A stretch of DNA of 64,000 bases from JABFRG01 sp038210445 (lineage in GTDB: Bacteria > Myxococcota_A > Polyangia > Polyangiales > Polyangiaceae). This document shows, one piece after another, positions 46,382 through 55,495 of this stretch. Under the pieces are notes generated by a model. It saw only the letters and a list, made by a program, of their open reading frames with translations, ran no database searches and had not been told where the DNA came from. Each line of letters starts with the position of its first letter. Within the stretch, counting starts at the first letter, position 1. The stretch is taken from assembly GCA_038210445.1 (NCBI GenBank), contig JBBQWQ010000011.1, forward strand, positions 62,001-126,000. Reading direction: 5' to 3'. The position numbers and the translations under genes were made by a program.

Positions 46382-47887
46382 ATGAAGCGGGCCGCTGGGT
46401 TGGTTCTCCCTTTGTTTTCCCTACGTACTCGACATGATTGGGGAATCGGCGAAATTGCGGACCTTCCGCTGGCCGGCCGGTTCGCCCGCAGCGCCGGGTT
46501 CTCCTGGCTTCAGGTGCTGCCCCCGCACGAGCTTGGGGGCGAGGAAACGAGCCCCTACGGCGCCCGGACGGCGTTCGCCATCGACCCGGTGTACATCGCC
46601 CTTGGCCAGGTGCCGGGCTCGACGCCGGAACTGCTGCGGGAGGCCATTGGCGCTTCGGGCGAAGCGGAGCTGGCGGAGCTTCGGCGCTTGAATCGTGTAG
46701 AATACACCAAAGTGCGGCGCTTGAAGCGCGCAGCGCTGGCGGCCCTCACCGCGGCGTTCGTCGACGGGCCGCTCCGAAGCGGGGGCCCGCTCGCCGAGGA
46801 GTACGCCGCCTTCACCGCGCGCGAGAGCGCCTGGCTCGACGACTTCACGCGGTACGTTGCGCTCTGGAACGCCCACCAGGGGCACGGCTGGGAGACCTGG
46901 CCGGCGGGGGCCACGGCCGACCCGGCGGCGGTGCGCGAGCAGAAGGTGCTGCAGTTCTTCGCCGAAAGGCAGTGGCGCGCCGCCAAGGCGGAGCTTCACC
47001 GGGAGGGCGTCTCGGTGATGGGCGACGTGCCGTTCATCGTGGGCGCCGAGAGCGCCGACGTATGGGGTCGCCAGCGCGAGTTTCGTCGCGACATCTCCCT
47101 GGGCTGCCCGCCGGATCCGTTCTCCGCCGAGGGTCAGGACTGGTCGCTGCCGGCCTACGATGTGGCGCGCATGGAGGAAAACGACTTCGCGTTCTTGCGG
47201 GCCCGCACCCGCCGCGCAGCGTCGCTCTACGACGCGTTCCGGCTCGATCACGTCATCGGCTACTTTCGCATGTGGCTGTGGAATCGTCCGCCGCTCGCGC
47301 GCGAAGGGCGCTTCGACGTAGACACCGAGGAGGCGCAACAGGCGCGGGGCGAGAAGATCCTGCGGGTGATGATCGAAGAGGCGGGGCCCGAGGCGCTCAT
47401 CGCCGAAGACCTGGGCGTCATCCCCGACTTCGTGCGCAGCTCGCTCAAGAGCATGGGCGTGCCCGGTTACAAGGTCATTCCCTGGGAGCGGCGCGACGCA
47501 TTCCACGATCCTCGCGGCTTCGACGCGCTCTCGGTGGCCACCTTCAGCACCCACGACACGCCGCCCATCACCCTCTGGTGGGCGGAGCTGCCGGAAGAGC
47601 AGCGGGCGGAGCTGGCGGCGCTGGCGCACTTTCCTCCGGACGCGCCGGAGCGGCTGCGCCAAGAGGGCCTGTACCACCTGCTGGCGGAGTCGGGCTCGTC
47701 GCTCGTGCTCATGTTGGCCGAGGAGGTGCTGGGCGAGCACGCGCGCGTGAACATTCCGGGCACGGTGGGTCCCCACAACTGGAGCCTGCGCCTGCCGATG
47801 CCGCTGGAAGACCTGGAGGACGACGCCGAGACCCGAAGCCGCGTGCAGGCACTTCACAAGATCTTCCAGGCTACGGGCCGCGCGTGA
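46382..47887 (+). CDS. malQ: 4-alpha-glucanotransferase
   Basis: 501 residues from ATG 46382; upstream frame is antisense to the TonB-like gene. GH77 amylomaltase: transfers alpha-1,4-glucan segments between maltodextrins. Motifs: WLQVLPPHELGGEETSPYG, DVPFIVGAESADVWG, RLDHVIGYFRMW (catalytic Asp), IAEDLGVIPDFVR (catalytic Glu), FSTHDTPPITLWW (third carboxylate) and GTVGPHNWSLR. The TGA overlaps the GTG of glgX, so both glycogen/maltodextrin enzymes are co-translated. Confidence 0.95.
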   Translation: MKRAAGLVLPLFSLRTRHDWGIGEIADLPLAGRFARSAGFSWLQVLPPHELGGEETSPYGARTAFAIDPVYIALGQVPGSTPELLREAIGASGEAELAELRRLNRVEYTKVRRLKRAALAALTAAFVDGPLRSGGPLAEEYAAFTARESAWLDDFTRYVALWNAHQGHGWETWPAGATADPAAVREQKVLQFFAERQWRAAKAELHREGVSVMGDVPFIVGAESADVWGRQREFRRDISLGCPPDPFSAEGQDWSLPAYDVARMEENDFAFLRARTRRAASLYDAFRLDHVIGYFRMWLWNRPPLAREGRFDVDTEEAQQARGEKILRVMIEEAGPEALIAEDLGVIPDFVRSSLKSMGVPGYKVIPWERRDAFHDPRGFDALSVATFSTHDTPPITLWWAELPEEQRAELAALAHFPPDAPERLRQEGLYHLLAESGSSLVLMLAEEVLGEHARVNIPGTVGPHNWSLRLPMPLEDLEDDAETRSRVQALHKIFQATGRA

Positions 47888-49893
47888 CCATCGCGCCGGG
47901 GCTGGGGGCCACCGTGAGCGGCGGAGGGACCACCTTCGCGGTGGCGTCGGAGGAGGCCGAGGCCCTCACATTGGCGCTCTTCGACAGCGCGGGTCGCGAG
48001 ACCCAGGTGCCCATGACTCGCCAGCGGGGCGGCGTACACTCGGTGTACGTTGCAGGCATTGGCCCGGGGGCCCGCTACGGCTACCGCGCCCACGGAACCT
48101 GGACGCCGGCCGAAGGCCTTTGGTTCAATCCGAAAAAGTTGCTGCTCGACCCCTATGCGCGGGCCCTCGAGGGGACCTTCGACGCGCACGGTCCGGTGTA
48201 TGCGTTCGCGGGACAGGCTGCCTGTGCGGTCGACAGCGCGCCCTTCGTACCCCGCAGCATCGTCACCGGAGACGACGCCTTCGACTGGGGCGGCGCCTCG
48301 CGCCCGAACCTCGCCTGGGAAGACCTGGTGGTGGAGGAGCTGCACGTCCGCGGATTTTCCATGCGCCACCCGGAGGTGCCGGCGCCCCTGCGGGGAACCT
48401 TCGAGGGCCTGGCCAGCCCGGCGCTGCTCGACCACTTCGAGCGCATCGGCGTCACCGCGGTGGAGCTCTTGCCGGTGAACGCCGTGGGGGTAGAGCCGCG
48501 CCTGCAGCGGCTGGGGCTGCCGAACTTCTGGGGCTACTCGCCGCTCTCGTACTTCGCGCTCGAAGGCCGCTATGCGCCCGCCGGGCACGACCCGGCGACC
48601 TCGCTCAAGCGGATGGTGCGGGCCTTTCACCAGCGCGGCATCGAGGTGGTGCTCGATGTCGTCTACAACCATACCGCAGAGCTCGACGAGCTGGGGCCCA
48701 CGCTCTCGTTTCGCGGCCTCGACAACCGCACGTACTACCGCCTCGAGGGCGGGCGCTACGCCAACCCCACCGGCTGCGGCAATGCGCTGCGGGTGGAGCA
48801 TCCAACCGCCCTCGCGCTGGTCACCGACAGCCTGCGCTACCTGGCGGAGACCTTTCATATCGACGGCTTCCGCTTCGACCTGGGGGCCACCTTGGGGCGC
48901 GCCGACCTGGGCTTCGACCCGCGCGCCGCACTCTTCTGCGCCATGATGCAGGACCCGGTGCTGCGCACGCGCAAGCTGCTCATGGAACCATGGGACGTGG
49001 CCGGCTACGCGCTCGGACAGTTCGCCCCGCGCTTCTCCGAGTGGAACGACCGTTTTCGCGACGACGTGCGCGGTTTCTTCCGCGGCGATCACGGGAACGT
49101 GGGGGTGCTGGCCTCGCGCCTGGCCGGCTCCGCCGACTTGCTCGGCCGCAAGCGCGCCGGCGCAGTCGCTTCGGTGAACTTCGTCACTGCGCACGACGGT
49201 TTCACGCTCCGCGATCTGGTGAGCTACGCGCGACGGCACAACGAGGCCAACGGCGAAGAGAACCGCGACGGGCACGCCGGCGAGATCGCCATGAACCACG
49301 GCGTGGAAGGGGAGACCGAAGACCCGGCCACCGTCGCCACCCGCAAGGCCACCGCCCGGGCGCTCATGGGCGCGCTGCTGGTTTCGCGCGGTGTGCCCAT
49401 GTTCGCGGGCGGCGACGAGCTGTGGCGCACCCAGGGAGGTAACAACAACGCCTATTGCCTGGATGGGCCCACCACCTGGGTCGACTGGGAGGGCGCCGAC
49501 CCGACCATGCTCGCGTGGGTGGCCCGCCTCACCGAATTGCGAAGGCGCTTCCCGGGCCTCCGGCGCGCCGCGTACTACACCGACGACGAGATCACGTGGT
49601 TGCACCCGGAAGGGCGCGCCATGGAAGGAAGCGACTGGACCCATGGCCGCGAAGGGACGGGCCCGGCGGCGCTGGGGCTGCTCGTGCATGCCGATGGCGT
49701 CGTCGTTTTGGTGAACGGCGCCGCTGCCCCCACGTCGTTCGCGCTCGAGGGCGCCTGGGAGCGGCTCGCCGACAGCGCGTCGTTCGGTCAGGAAACCGGC
49801 GTCGAAGCGCGGGGCAGCGGGCCCTACGCGCTGGGGCCGCGCGCGGTGGCGGTGCTCAGCCTTTTGCGGCGAGGTGCTTCTTCGCCAGCGTGA
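47884..49893 (+). CDS. glgX: Glycogen debranching enzyme (isoamylase-type GlgX/TreX)
   Basis: 669 residues from GTG 47884, overlapping the malQ stop. GH13: hydrolyses alpha-1,6 branches of phosphorylase-trimmed glycogen. An N-terminal CBM48-like domain (about 1-90) is followed by the barrel with region I DVVYNHTAE, region II GFRFDLGATL (nucleophile Asp), region III LLMEPWD (acid/base Glu) and region IV FVTAHDGFTL. The release of short maltodextrins suits MalQ acting next. The 3' end overlaps the convergent photolyase gene by 38 bp. Confidence 0.95.
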   Translation: MTIAPGLGATVSGGGTTFAVASEEAEALTLALFDSAGRETQVPMTRQRGGVHSVYVAGIGPGARYGYRAHGTWTPAEGLWFNPKKLLLDPYARALEGTFDAHGPVYAFAGQAACAVDSAPFVPRSIVTGDDAFDWGGASRPNLAWEDLVVEELHVRGFSMRHPEVPAPLRGTFEGLASPALLDHFERIGVTAVELLPVNAVGVEPRLQRLGLPNFWGYSPLSYFALEGRYAPAGHDPATSLKRMVRAFHQRGIEVVLDVVYNHTAELDELGPTLSFRGLDNRTYYRLEGGRYANPTGCGNALRVEHPTALALVTDSLRYLAETFHIDGFRFDLGATLGRADLGFDPRAALFCAMMQDPVLRTRKLLMEPWDVAGYALGQFAPRFSEWNDRFRDDVRGFFRGDHGNVGVLASRLAGSADLLGRKRAGAVASVNFVTAHDGFTLRDLVSYARRHNEANGEENRDGHAGEIAMNHGVEGETEDPATVATRKATARALMGALLVSRGVPMFAGGDELWRTQGGNNNAYCLDGPTTWVDWEGADPTMLAWVARLTELRRRFPGLRRAAYYTDDEITWLHPEGRAMEGSDWTHGREGTGPAALGLLVHADGVVVLVNGAAAPTSFALEGAWERLADSASFGQETGVEARGSGPYALGPRAVAVLSLLRRGASSPA

Positions 49894-51295
49894 GGAAGCG
49901 AGCGCGGGCCGCGGCGTGATCCACCAGCGCCTGCGGGTAGGTTTCGCCCAGCGCCACGCCTGCCTGCCGCAACACCAAGGGCTCGGCGTTCCATGGCTGG
50001 TGAATAAACTTGGTGGGCAGCTTGCGCAGCTCCGGCACGTAGCGGCGCACGTAGTCGCCTTCGGGGTCGAAGCGCTCCCCCTGGGTGATGGGGTTGAAGA
50101 CCCGGAAGTAGGGCTGCGCGTCGCAGCCACAACCTGCCGACCACTGCCAGCCCATGTTGTTGATGGCCCAGTCGCCGTCGGTGAGGAACTTCAGGTAGTG
50201 CGACTCGCCGTCGGCGTAGTGCACCAGCAGATGCTTGGTGAGGAAGCTGGCGGAGATCATCCGCGCGCGGTTGTGCACGAAGCCCTCCTGGAGGAGCTGC
50301 CGCGCCGAGGCGTCGACCACCGGGTAGCCAGTGCGGCCTTCGCGCCAGGCGTCCCACCCTGGGCCCCCACGCGCCCAGGGAAAGGTGATGAAATCCTTGC
50401 GGAATGGCTCCTTGAGGAGCTCCGGCCGCGCCTCCAGCGTGGCGTAGGCGAAGTCGCGCCACAAGAGCTCGGTGACGTAGCGGCGGCGCGACTCGGGCTC
50501 GCCGCCCAGCGCGTCGTTGGCTGCATGATACACGGTTCGCGGTGACAGTACGCCGAACTTGAGATCCTGCGACAGGCGGCTCGTGTGCGGCCGATCCATG
50601 CGGTCGCGGCCGGTCTCGTACCCGCCCAGCGGCCCCTCGACGAAGGTGCTGAGGCGCTTTCGCGCCGCCCGCTCGCCGCCGGGCACCAGCGCCGGGTTGG
50701 CCGTGATGCCGAGGGCTTCGAGGGTGGGGAGGGGCACGCGCCGCTTGGCGAGGGCGTGCTGGAAGGCCGCGTCGGCCGGGAGCGGCGGCAGGCGCTTGGG
50801 CGCCGGACGCGGCCTATCGACCCGCGCCGTCTTGGCGAACGCGCGGGCGAACGGCGTGAATACCGAGAACGGCTTGCCTTCGCCGGTGCGCAGCGCGTTG
50901 GTCGGCGCCAACGTTTCGCCCTCGAAGCGATCGAAGGGGACGTGCAGCGCGGCCTCGATGCGTGCATCCCGCAGCTTTCCCACGGGCTCGGTCCACAGGT
51001 GCGCGACCACCCGCTCCACCGCGAGCTCCCGGGCCAACTGGGGCACGATCTCGACGCTCTTGCCAGATACCACCAGCAGCTCCGAGCCCAGCGCCTCCAG
51101 GTTCTTCTGCAGCGCGTGCAGCGACTCGAGGAGGAACTGCATGCGGTGTGGCAGCTCGGCCGCCGCTTCCTTGGAGAAGAAGAACGGATCGAGCACGAAC
51201 AGCGGAACGCATTCGCCGGCGGCCGCTGCGTCGAGCAGCGGCACGTGGTCGGTGACGCGCAGGTCTTTTCCTCGAAACCAGACGAGAGTCCTCAC
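49856..51295 (-). CDS. phrB: Deoxyribodipyrimidine photolyase
   Basis: 479 residues from GTG 51295 (RTLVWFRGKDLRVTDH is the family N-terminus; upstream open frame is shadow). Repairs cyclobutane pyrimidine dimers with light. Antenna-binding N-terminal alpha/beta domain, then the FAD domain with RTGYPVVDASARQL, FVHNRARMISASFLTKHLLV, GDWAINNMGWQWSAGCGCDAQPYFRVFNP. The WxWxxGxGxDAxPYFRxFNP signature is typical of class I CPD photolyases; residue-level antenna type is not determined. Convergent overlap with glgX. Confidence 0.95.
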   Translation of the reverse strand: MRTLVWFRGKDLRVTDHVPLLDAAAAGECVPLFVLDPFFFSKEAAAELPHRMQFLLESLHALQKNLEALGSELLVVSGKSVEIVPQLARELAVERVVAHLWTEPVGKLRDARIEAALHVPFDRFEGETLAPTNALRTGEGKPFSVFTPFARAFAKTARVDRPRPAPKRLPPLPADAAFQHALAKRRVPLPTLEALGITANPALVPGGERAARKRLSTFVEGPLGGYETGRDRMDRPHTSRLSQDLKFGVLSPRTVYHAANDALGGEPESRRRYVTELLWRDFAYATLEARPELLKEPFRKDFITFPWARGGPGWDAWREGRTGYPVVDASARQLLQEGFVHNRARMISASFLTKHLLVHYADGESHYLKFLTDGDWAINNMGWQWSAGCGCDAQPYFRVFNPITQGERFDPEGDYVRRYVPELRKLPTKFIHQPWNAEPLVLRQAGVALGETYPQALVDHAAARARFLTLAKKHLAAKG

Positions 51296-51408
51296 GAAGA
51301 TGTCCGATGCTGCGCGTCGCTGCGGGGCAGCGCAATCGCGCAGTACACCGATGATGCAATTTTCCGGGTGCCTTGCGAAAAGAGCGTTCGTCGCCGAAGA
51401 TAGCGCCC

Positions 51409-52005
51409 GTGAAGCTCCGCTGGGCCATCGCCGCGCTCCTCGTGAGCACCGTTGCCGACGCGAACGTGCGGCCCGCCGAGGTCGCGCAGCCCGGCGCCCC
51501 GCTCTCGGCGCTCTCGGCGCTCTCGGCGCTCTCGGCGCTCGACGTGGCGGCGGAGGTGACGGCCTTCGAGACCTTCCACCTCCGGTCGGTGAACACCGGC
51601 GAAGAGGTGGTGGTGGAGATGAGCGGCCCTGCAGGGTCGCCCAGCGAAGCATCGATGCGCGAGGTGGCGCGCCTGCTCCGCTGCCTCCGCACCCACACCG
51701 AGCGCGACATCGATCCCGCGCTGGTGACCATGCTGCACCGGATCGCCCGCGAAGCAGGGGGCATCGTGGAGCTGGTCTCGGGCTACCGCGCGCCCACCCA
51801 CGCCCATGACCACAACTTTCACGCCCGCGGCCAGGCGGCCGACATCCGGGTGCCGGGCATGAAGACACTGGAGCTCCGTGCGCTCACCCGGCGCCTTGCC
51901 GCGCCCGGCGTGGGCTACTATCCGGTGTCGAAGATGATCCACGTGGACGTGCGCGACGTGCCCTTCGCCTGGACCGACTGGAGCGGACCGCATCTGCGCC
52001 GCTGA
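51409..52005 (+). CDS. DUF882/M15-type murein peptidase (MepK-like)
   Basis: 198 residues from GTG 51409, which gives a direct signal peptide (about 1-18); a TTG start 12 codons upstream is less likely. The C-terminal half (about 85-195) has the M15 zinc-peptidase features: SGYRAPTHAHDHNFHARGQ, then AADIRV and IHVDV, supplying His, Asp and His ligands. This family cleaves peptidoglycan cross-links or mature termini in the periplasm. Residues 32-43 are a perfect LSA repeat. The next gene starts 9 bp after the stop. Confidence 0.85.
   Translation: MKLRWAIAALLVSTVADANVRPAEVAQPGAPLSALSALSALSALDVAAEVTAFETFHLRSVNTGEEVVVEMSGPAGSPSEASMREVARLLRCLRTHTERDIDPALVTMLHRIAREAGGIVELVSGYRAPTHAHDHNFHARGQAADIRVPGMKTLELRALTRRLAAPGVGYYPVSKMIHVDVRDVPFAWTDWSGPHLRR
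51502..51537 (+). repeat. Four perfect 9-bp tandem repeats in the peptidase gene
   Basis: Unit CTCTCGGCG, four exact copies, coding for Leu-Ser-Ala repeats between signal peptide and catalytic domain. Confidence 0.9.
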
Positions 52006-52014
52006 AAGAGACCC

Positions 52015-52797
52015 ATGAGCACCATCCTCATCACCGGAGCCACCGACGGCATCGGCCGCGAGACGGCCCGCGCGCTTCACGCCCTGGGGCACGACGTCAT
52101 CGTTCACGGCCGCTCCGAGAGTAAGCTCGCGGCCCTCGCCAAGGTGCTGCCGGGGGTACGTACGTTCGTGTGCGATCTCGCCTCGCTCTCCGAAGTTCGC
52201 GCGCGTACCGGCGAGCTGCTCGCGCGCGAGCCCGCGCTCGACGTGGCGCTGCACAACGCGGGCCTCTTTGAGAACGAGGCGAGGAAAAGCGCAGACGGCA
52301 TCGAGCTCACCATGGCGGTGAACCACTTCGCGCCGTTTCTGATGACGCAACTGCTGTTGCCCCTGCTCCGCGCCAGCGCCGACGGGCGCGCCGTGATGGT
52401 GAGCTCCATGGCCCACTCGAGCGGCGTCCTCTCGGAGGGCGACGACACGTTCATGAACGGCTTCTCGCCATATGGAGCGTATGCCGCCTCGAAGCTCGCC
52501 AATGTGCTCTTCGCGCGGGAGCTCGGGCGCCGCGAGCCGGGCCTTACCACGGCTTCGCTTCACCCGGGGGTCATCACCACCAAGCTCCTGCGCGCGGGCT
52601 TCGACATGGCCGGCGCACCCGTGGCGGAGGGCGCCAAGACCTCGGTGAAGGTCGCGACCGAGCCCTCCTGGCGCGGCCCAACCCACAGCGGGAAGTACTA
52701 CTCGAACGAGCGCGAGGCGAAGCCTTCCGCGCGGGCCCAGGACGACGCTCTCGCGGCGCGGTTCTACGATCGAAGCTTGCGCATCGTGGGGCTTTAG
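52015..52797 (+). CDS. Short-chain dehydrogenase/reductase
   Basis: 260 residues. Rossmann nucleotide site TGATDGIG (8-15), HNAG in place of NNAG, catalytic Ser in VMVSSMAHSS and YAASK catalytic Tyr/Lys. The HGRSE sequence at the end of beta2 suggests NADP preference. The long insertion between Ser and Tyr and the HPGVITTKL region resemble retinol-dehydrogenase/WWOX-type SDRs. The substrate is unknown. The last four bases overlap the convergent HEAT-repeat gene. Confidence 0.9.
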   Translation: MSTILITGATDGIGRETARALHALGHDVIVHGRSESKLAALAKVLPGVRTFVCDLASLSEVRARTGELLAREPALDVALHNAGLFENEARKSADGIELTMAVNHFAPFLMTQLLLPLLRASADGRAVMVSSMAHSSGVLSEGDDTFMNGFSPYGAYAASKLANVLFARELGRREPGLTTASLHPGVITTKLLRAGFDMAGAPVAEGAKTSVKVATEPSWRGPTHSGKYYSNEREAKPSARAQDDALAARFYDRSLRIVGL

Positions 52798-54416
52798 GGT
52801 GCGGGTGCGCGCTGCACCAGCTTCAGCTTGTTCTTCGCCATCTTGCCGATCTTGGCGCGGCCGGCCTGTGCGGCCACTTCTTCGAGGAGCTCCTCGCCCT
52901 GCGGGGCCCGCTGCTCGGCGAAATGGAACCCCACGTAGTAGAGGGCTTCGATGGGCATCTTCTTGTCCTTCTTGAGGGCCCGAACCACGTCGAAGTTCTT
53001 GCGCATGAGCTCGCCCAGGAGCCGCAAGCTCTCGTCGGCGGCGCGCGCCTGGGGGGAGGTGTCGTGGCTCTTGGTGCGGAGCTGGCGGGCCGAGAGCGCG
53101 TAGCGATCGTCGTCGGTGGCCCTCTCGGATTTTACGACCAAGCGCAAGGTTGCGACGGCGCGGTCCTCTTTTCCGGCGCGGTCGAGTTTGGTGTAGAGTG
53201 CACGTAGTCCCTCGACTGCGAGCGCCGAGTCGGCGTCTCTCACCACGTCGAGGTGAGCTTCGTAGCCGCGCCCTTCGCTGCCCAGGCGCTTGAGGGCCAC
53301 CTCGAGCAGCTCCTTCTGCAGCGCGGGTGGGATCTTCTTCGCCACCGGCCGAAGGGCGTTTCGGAGCACCCAGGCTTTGTCGGGGCTTTCCGCGTCGATG
53401 AGCGCACGCGCCAGGGGAATGGCCGCGTCCTGGTTGCCGGCCAGGCCCTTGGCAGCCATCTCCGCGCGCACGCGGTCTTGGGTCACGAGGGCCTCCACCA
53501 GCACCGCTGCGGCGTCCTTGCCGCCGCGCCGCTGCAGCTGATCGACCACCAGCTGCACCCGCGTCGGGTCCTTGTGGCCCAGGAGCTTGCCCAGGCGCGC
53601 CACCGCGTCGTCGCTCAGATCGAGGCTGGCCAGCGTGAACAGGGCGGTTTGCGCCAGCGTGCGGTCCTCCGATTCGGTGGCCGCCACCAGGGCGTCCACC
53701 AGCTTCTTGTCGGCGCGCGCGCCTGTCATGCAGAAGCGCAGGGCAATGAAGGCCTCCTGCTTCACCGACGGCGCCGCCTTCTTGTCGGTGACGAAGCCGA
53801 GCAGGGTGGGCACCGCCCGCGCGTCTTCCAGGTAGCCGAGGATCTTCACGCCGGAGGCGATGGCCGGCACGTTGGCGGTCTTGGCCTGCGCCTGCTTGGC
53901 GAGGAACTTCTCGGTCTCGGCCAAATAGGTGCGCCGCTGGTTGCCGTCGGCGCTCTTGATCTGCGTGCGCACCGACGCCGCCGCGCGCTTGGCGGCCTCC
54001 TCTTCCTGCGCCGCCAGGCTCGCGAGAAGCGTGGAGAATGCACCTTTTCCGCCGAGCTCGGCGAGGATGCCGTCGAGGGCCCGCCGCTCCTCGGGCGAGG
54101 CTTGCGGGAGCCGGGCCTTCACCGCGGTGAGCGCGTCTTCGCCGTAGCCGAGGATGGCGCCTTGGGCCGCGTGGCGGAGCTCGGCGTTGTGCGAGACCAG
54201 GAACGGGAAGATGGCGTCGAGGGCCCGCGCCGGCCGCGCCTGCCCGAGGGCGTCGAGGGCGTGCTTCTGCAGCAGGGGAATGTCGCTTCCCAGCGCGCCC
54301 ACAAGGCCCGCGGTGGCCTCGGGCGACTTCGCCTTCAGCTCGCCGAGGACGATGGCCGCGGCGATGCGCTTCTCGATGGCTTCGTCCTTGAGCAGCCCAA
54401 TGACCTTGTCCAGCAT
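52794..54416 (-). CDS. HEAT-repeat protein
   Basis: 540 residues without signal peptide or membrane helix. Repeated paired helices of HEAT/PBS-lyase type run from residue 1 to about 460 (AAAIVLGELKAKSPEATAGLVGAL, HALDALGQARPARALDAIFPFL, AQTALFTLASLDLSDDAVARLGKLL). The C-terminal 80 residues are basic and may form a separate small domain (RKNFDVVRALKKDKKMPIEALYYVG). It is probably a protein-binding scaffold; the partner is unknown. Confidence 0.88.
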   Translation of the reverse strand: MLDKVIGLLKDEAIEKRIAAAIVLGELKAKSPEATAGLVGALGSDIPLLQKHALDALGQARPARALDAIFPFLVSHNAELRHAAQGAILGYGEDALTAVKARLPQASPEERRALDGILAELGGKGAFSTLLASLAAQEEEAAKRAAASVRTQIKSADGNQRRTYLAETEKFLAKQAQAKTANVPAIASGVKILGYLEDARAVPTLLGFVTDKKAAPSVKQEAFIALRFCMTGARADKKLVDALVAATESEDRTLAQTALFTLASLDLSDDAVARLGKLLGHKDPTRVQLVVDQLQRRGGKDAAAVLVEALVTQDRVRAEMAAKGLAGNQDAAIPLARALIDAESPDKAWVLRNALRPVAKKIPPALQKELLEVALKRLGSEGRGYEAHLDVVRDADSALAVEGLRALYTKLDRAGKEDRAVATLRLVVKSERATDDDRYALSARQLRTKSHDTSPQARAADESLRLLGELMRKNFDVVRALKKDKKMPIEALYYVGFHFAEQRAPQGEELLEEVAAQAGRAKIGKMAKNKLKLVQRAPAP

Positions 54417-54584
54417 GTGCGAAAGCGTAGCCGAAATCGGCGCCCCCGAGGGATGGCGAGAAGGGCAACCATTTCAGTGGTTTGGCCGGGAATGTAAGGG
54501 CGCCATTCGGGGTTGTCTCGGTGGCCGCCTTCGAGAGGAAAAATAAATGAGCCGATTTCCCGCACCCGTCGCTACCTATAGGCC

Positions 54585-55190
54585 GTGACCTCCTTACCGC
54601 TGAGCGCGAGCGCCGCCACCGTCGATGCGCTCGAGATTGCGCCCACCGCGCCGAACGGCGAGACCGAGGCCGATCTCATCGGCCGCGCCCGGGCCGGAGA
54701 CGATCGCGCGATTCGTGCCATGTACGGTCGCCACGCGCGGTACGTGGCCGGGGTCGTGTACCGGCTCATGGGCAACGACGCCGAGCTCGACGACATCGTG
54801 CAGGAGACCTTCCTCGATGGTCTCGACGCGCTCTCGGCGCTCGAGCGCCCGGAGGCTCTTCGCGCGTGGCTGGTGACCATCGCCGTGCGCAAGGCCCACC
54901 GCATTCTCGCCCGGCGCCGTCGTCGGCACGTGCTGCATGGGCTCTTCAAGCAGTTCTCGGCGCTGTCGTCGGACCCGCGGCAGGGCGAGCCGGCCTTCGA
55001 TCTCTACGAAGCGCTCGAGGAGCTGCCGGTCGATCTCCGCGTTCCGTGGACGCTGTCGCGGATCGAGCAGTGGACGCTGCCGGAAGTGGCGAAGACCTGC
55101 GGCGTCTCGCTCGCGACCGTCAAGCGTCGCATCAGCGAGGCAGAGGCGCGCCTCGCCCATGTTTCCGGCGGAAAGACAGGAACGCCGTGA
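54585..55190 (+). CDS. ECF-type RNA polymerase sigma factor
   Basis: 201 residues, GTG start. Region 2 (about 30-100: LIGRARAGDDRAIRAMYGRH, DAELDDIVQETFLDGLDAL) and region 4 (about 140-190: LEELPVDLRVPWTLSRIEQWTLPEVAKTCGVSLATVKRRISEAEARL) define a sigma-70 family protein without regions 1 or 3, i.e. the ECF group. The stop overlaps the start of an 88-residue membrane protein that could be its regulator. Divergent from the HEAT-repeat gene. Confidence 0.92.
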   Translation: MTSLPLSASAATVDALEIAPTAPNGETEADLIGRARAGDDRAIRAMYGRHARYVAGVVYRLMGNDAELDDIVQETFLDGLDALSALERPEALRAWLVTIAVRKAHRILARRRRRHVLHGLFKQFSALSSDPRQGEPAFDLYEALEELPVDLRVPWTLSRIEQWTLPEVAKTCGVSLATVKRRISEAEARLAHVSGGKTGTP

Positions 55191-55453
55191 ACTTCACCTG
55201 GGACAAGGCGCGAGAAGATCGGGTGCTGGCGGCGGTGGGCGTGGCGGCGCGTCGTCGGACCGCACGGTGGCAGGCGGCGCGCATCGGGCTGCCCGCCGGG
55301 GTGGCCGTGCTGCTCCTCTCGGTGGCCTTCCTTCGGGGCGCATACGGCGCCGGCCCCCAAGCGTCCGGCATCGACACCCTGCCGCCCGAGGGCCTGATGG
55401 CTGCAGACACCGCCCTCCTCGCCAACGCCGACGCCGGCTCCAAGGCCGACTGA
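55187..55453 (+). CDS. Small single-pass membrane protein, candidate anti-sigma partner
   Basis: 88 residues from GTG 55187, overlapping the sigma-factor TGA (GTGA). A cytoplasmic N-terminus of about 31 residues (NFTWDKAREDRVLAAVGVAARRR), one membrane helix (about 32-50), and a short periplasmic tail. There is no ZAS motif (HxxxCxxC), so it is not a classical zinc anti-sigma factor. Similar tiny membrane proteins follow ECF genes in some myxobacteria; the anti-sigma role is inferred from coupling and topology alone. Confidence 0.7.
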   Translation: MNFTWDKAREDRVLAAVGVAARRRTARWQAARIGLPAGVAVLLLSVAFLRGAYGAGPQASGIDTLPPEGLMAADTALLANADAGSKAD

Positions 55454-55456
55454 CGC

Positions 55457-55493
55457 GGGGGGGAGCAGCGGGGGAGCAGCGGGGGAGCGGGGG
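55457..55493 (+). repeat. G-tract array with G-quadruplex potential
   Basis: Four G-runs (7, 5, 5 and 5 bases at 55457-55463, 55470-55474, 55481-55485 and 55489-55493) separated by 6, 6 and 3 bases, with an 11-bp near-repeat. Meets the usual G3+N1-7 quadruplex pattern. It fills the 42-bp gap between two convergent genes. Confidence 0.8.
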
Positions 55494-55495
55494 CT

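Noticed and set aside
46438..47883. Upstream 482 codons in frame with glgX
   Set aside because: Out-of-frame reading of malQ; Arg/Ala/Gly-rich without family similarity. The real glgX start is the GTG at 47884.
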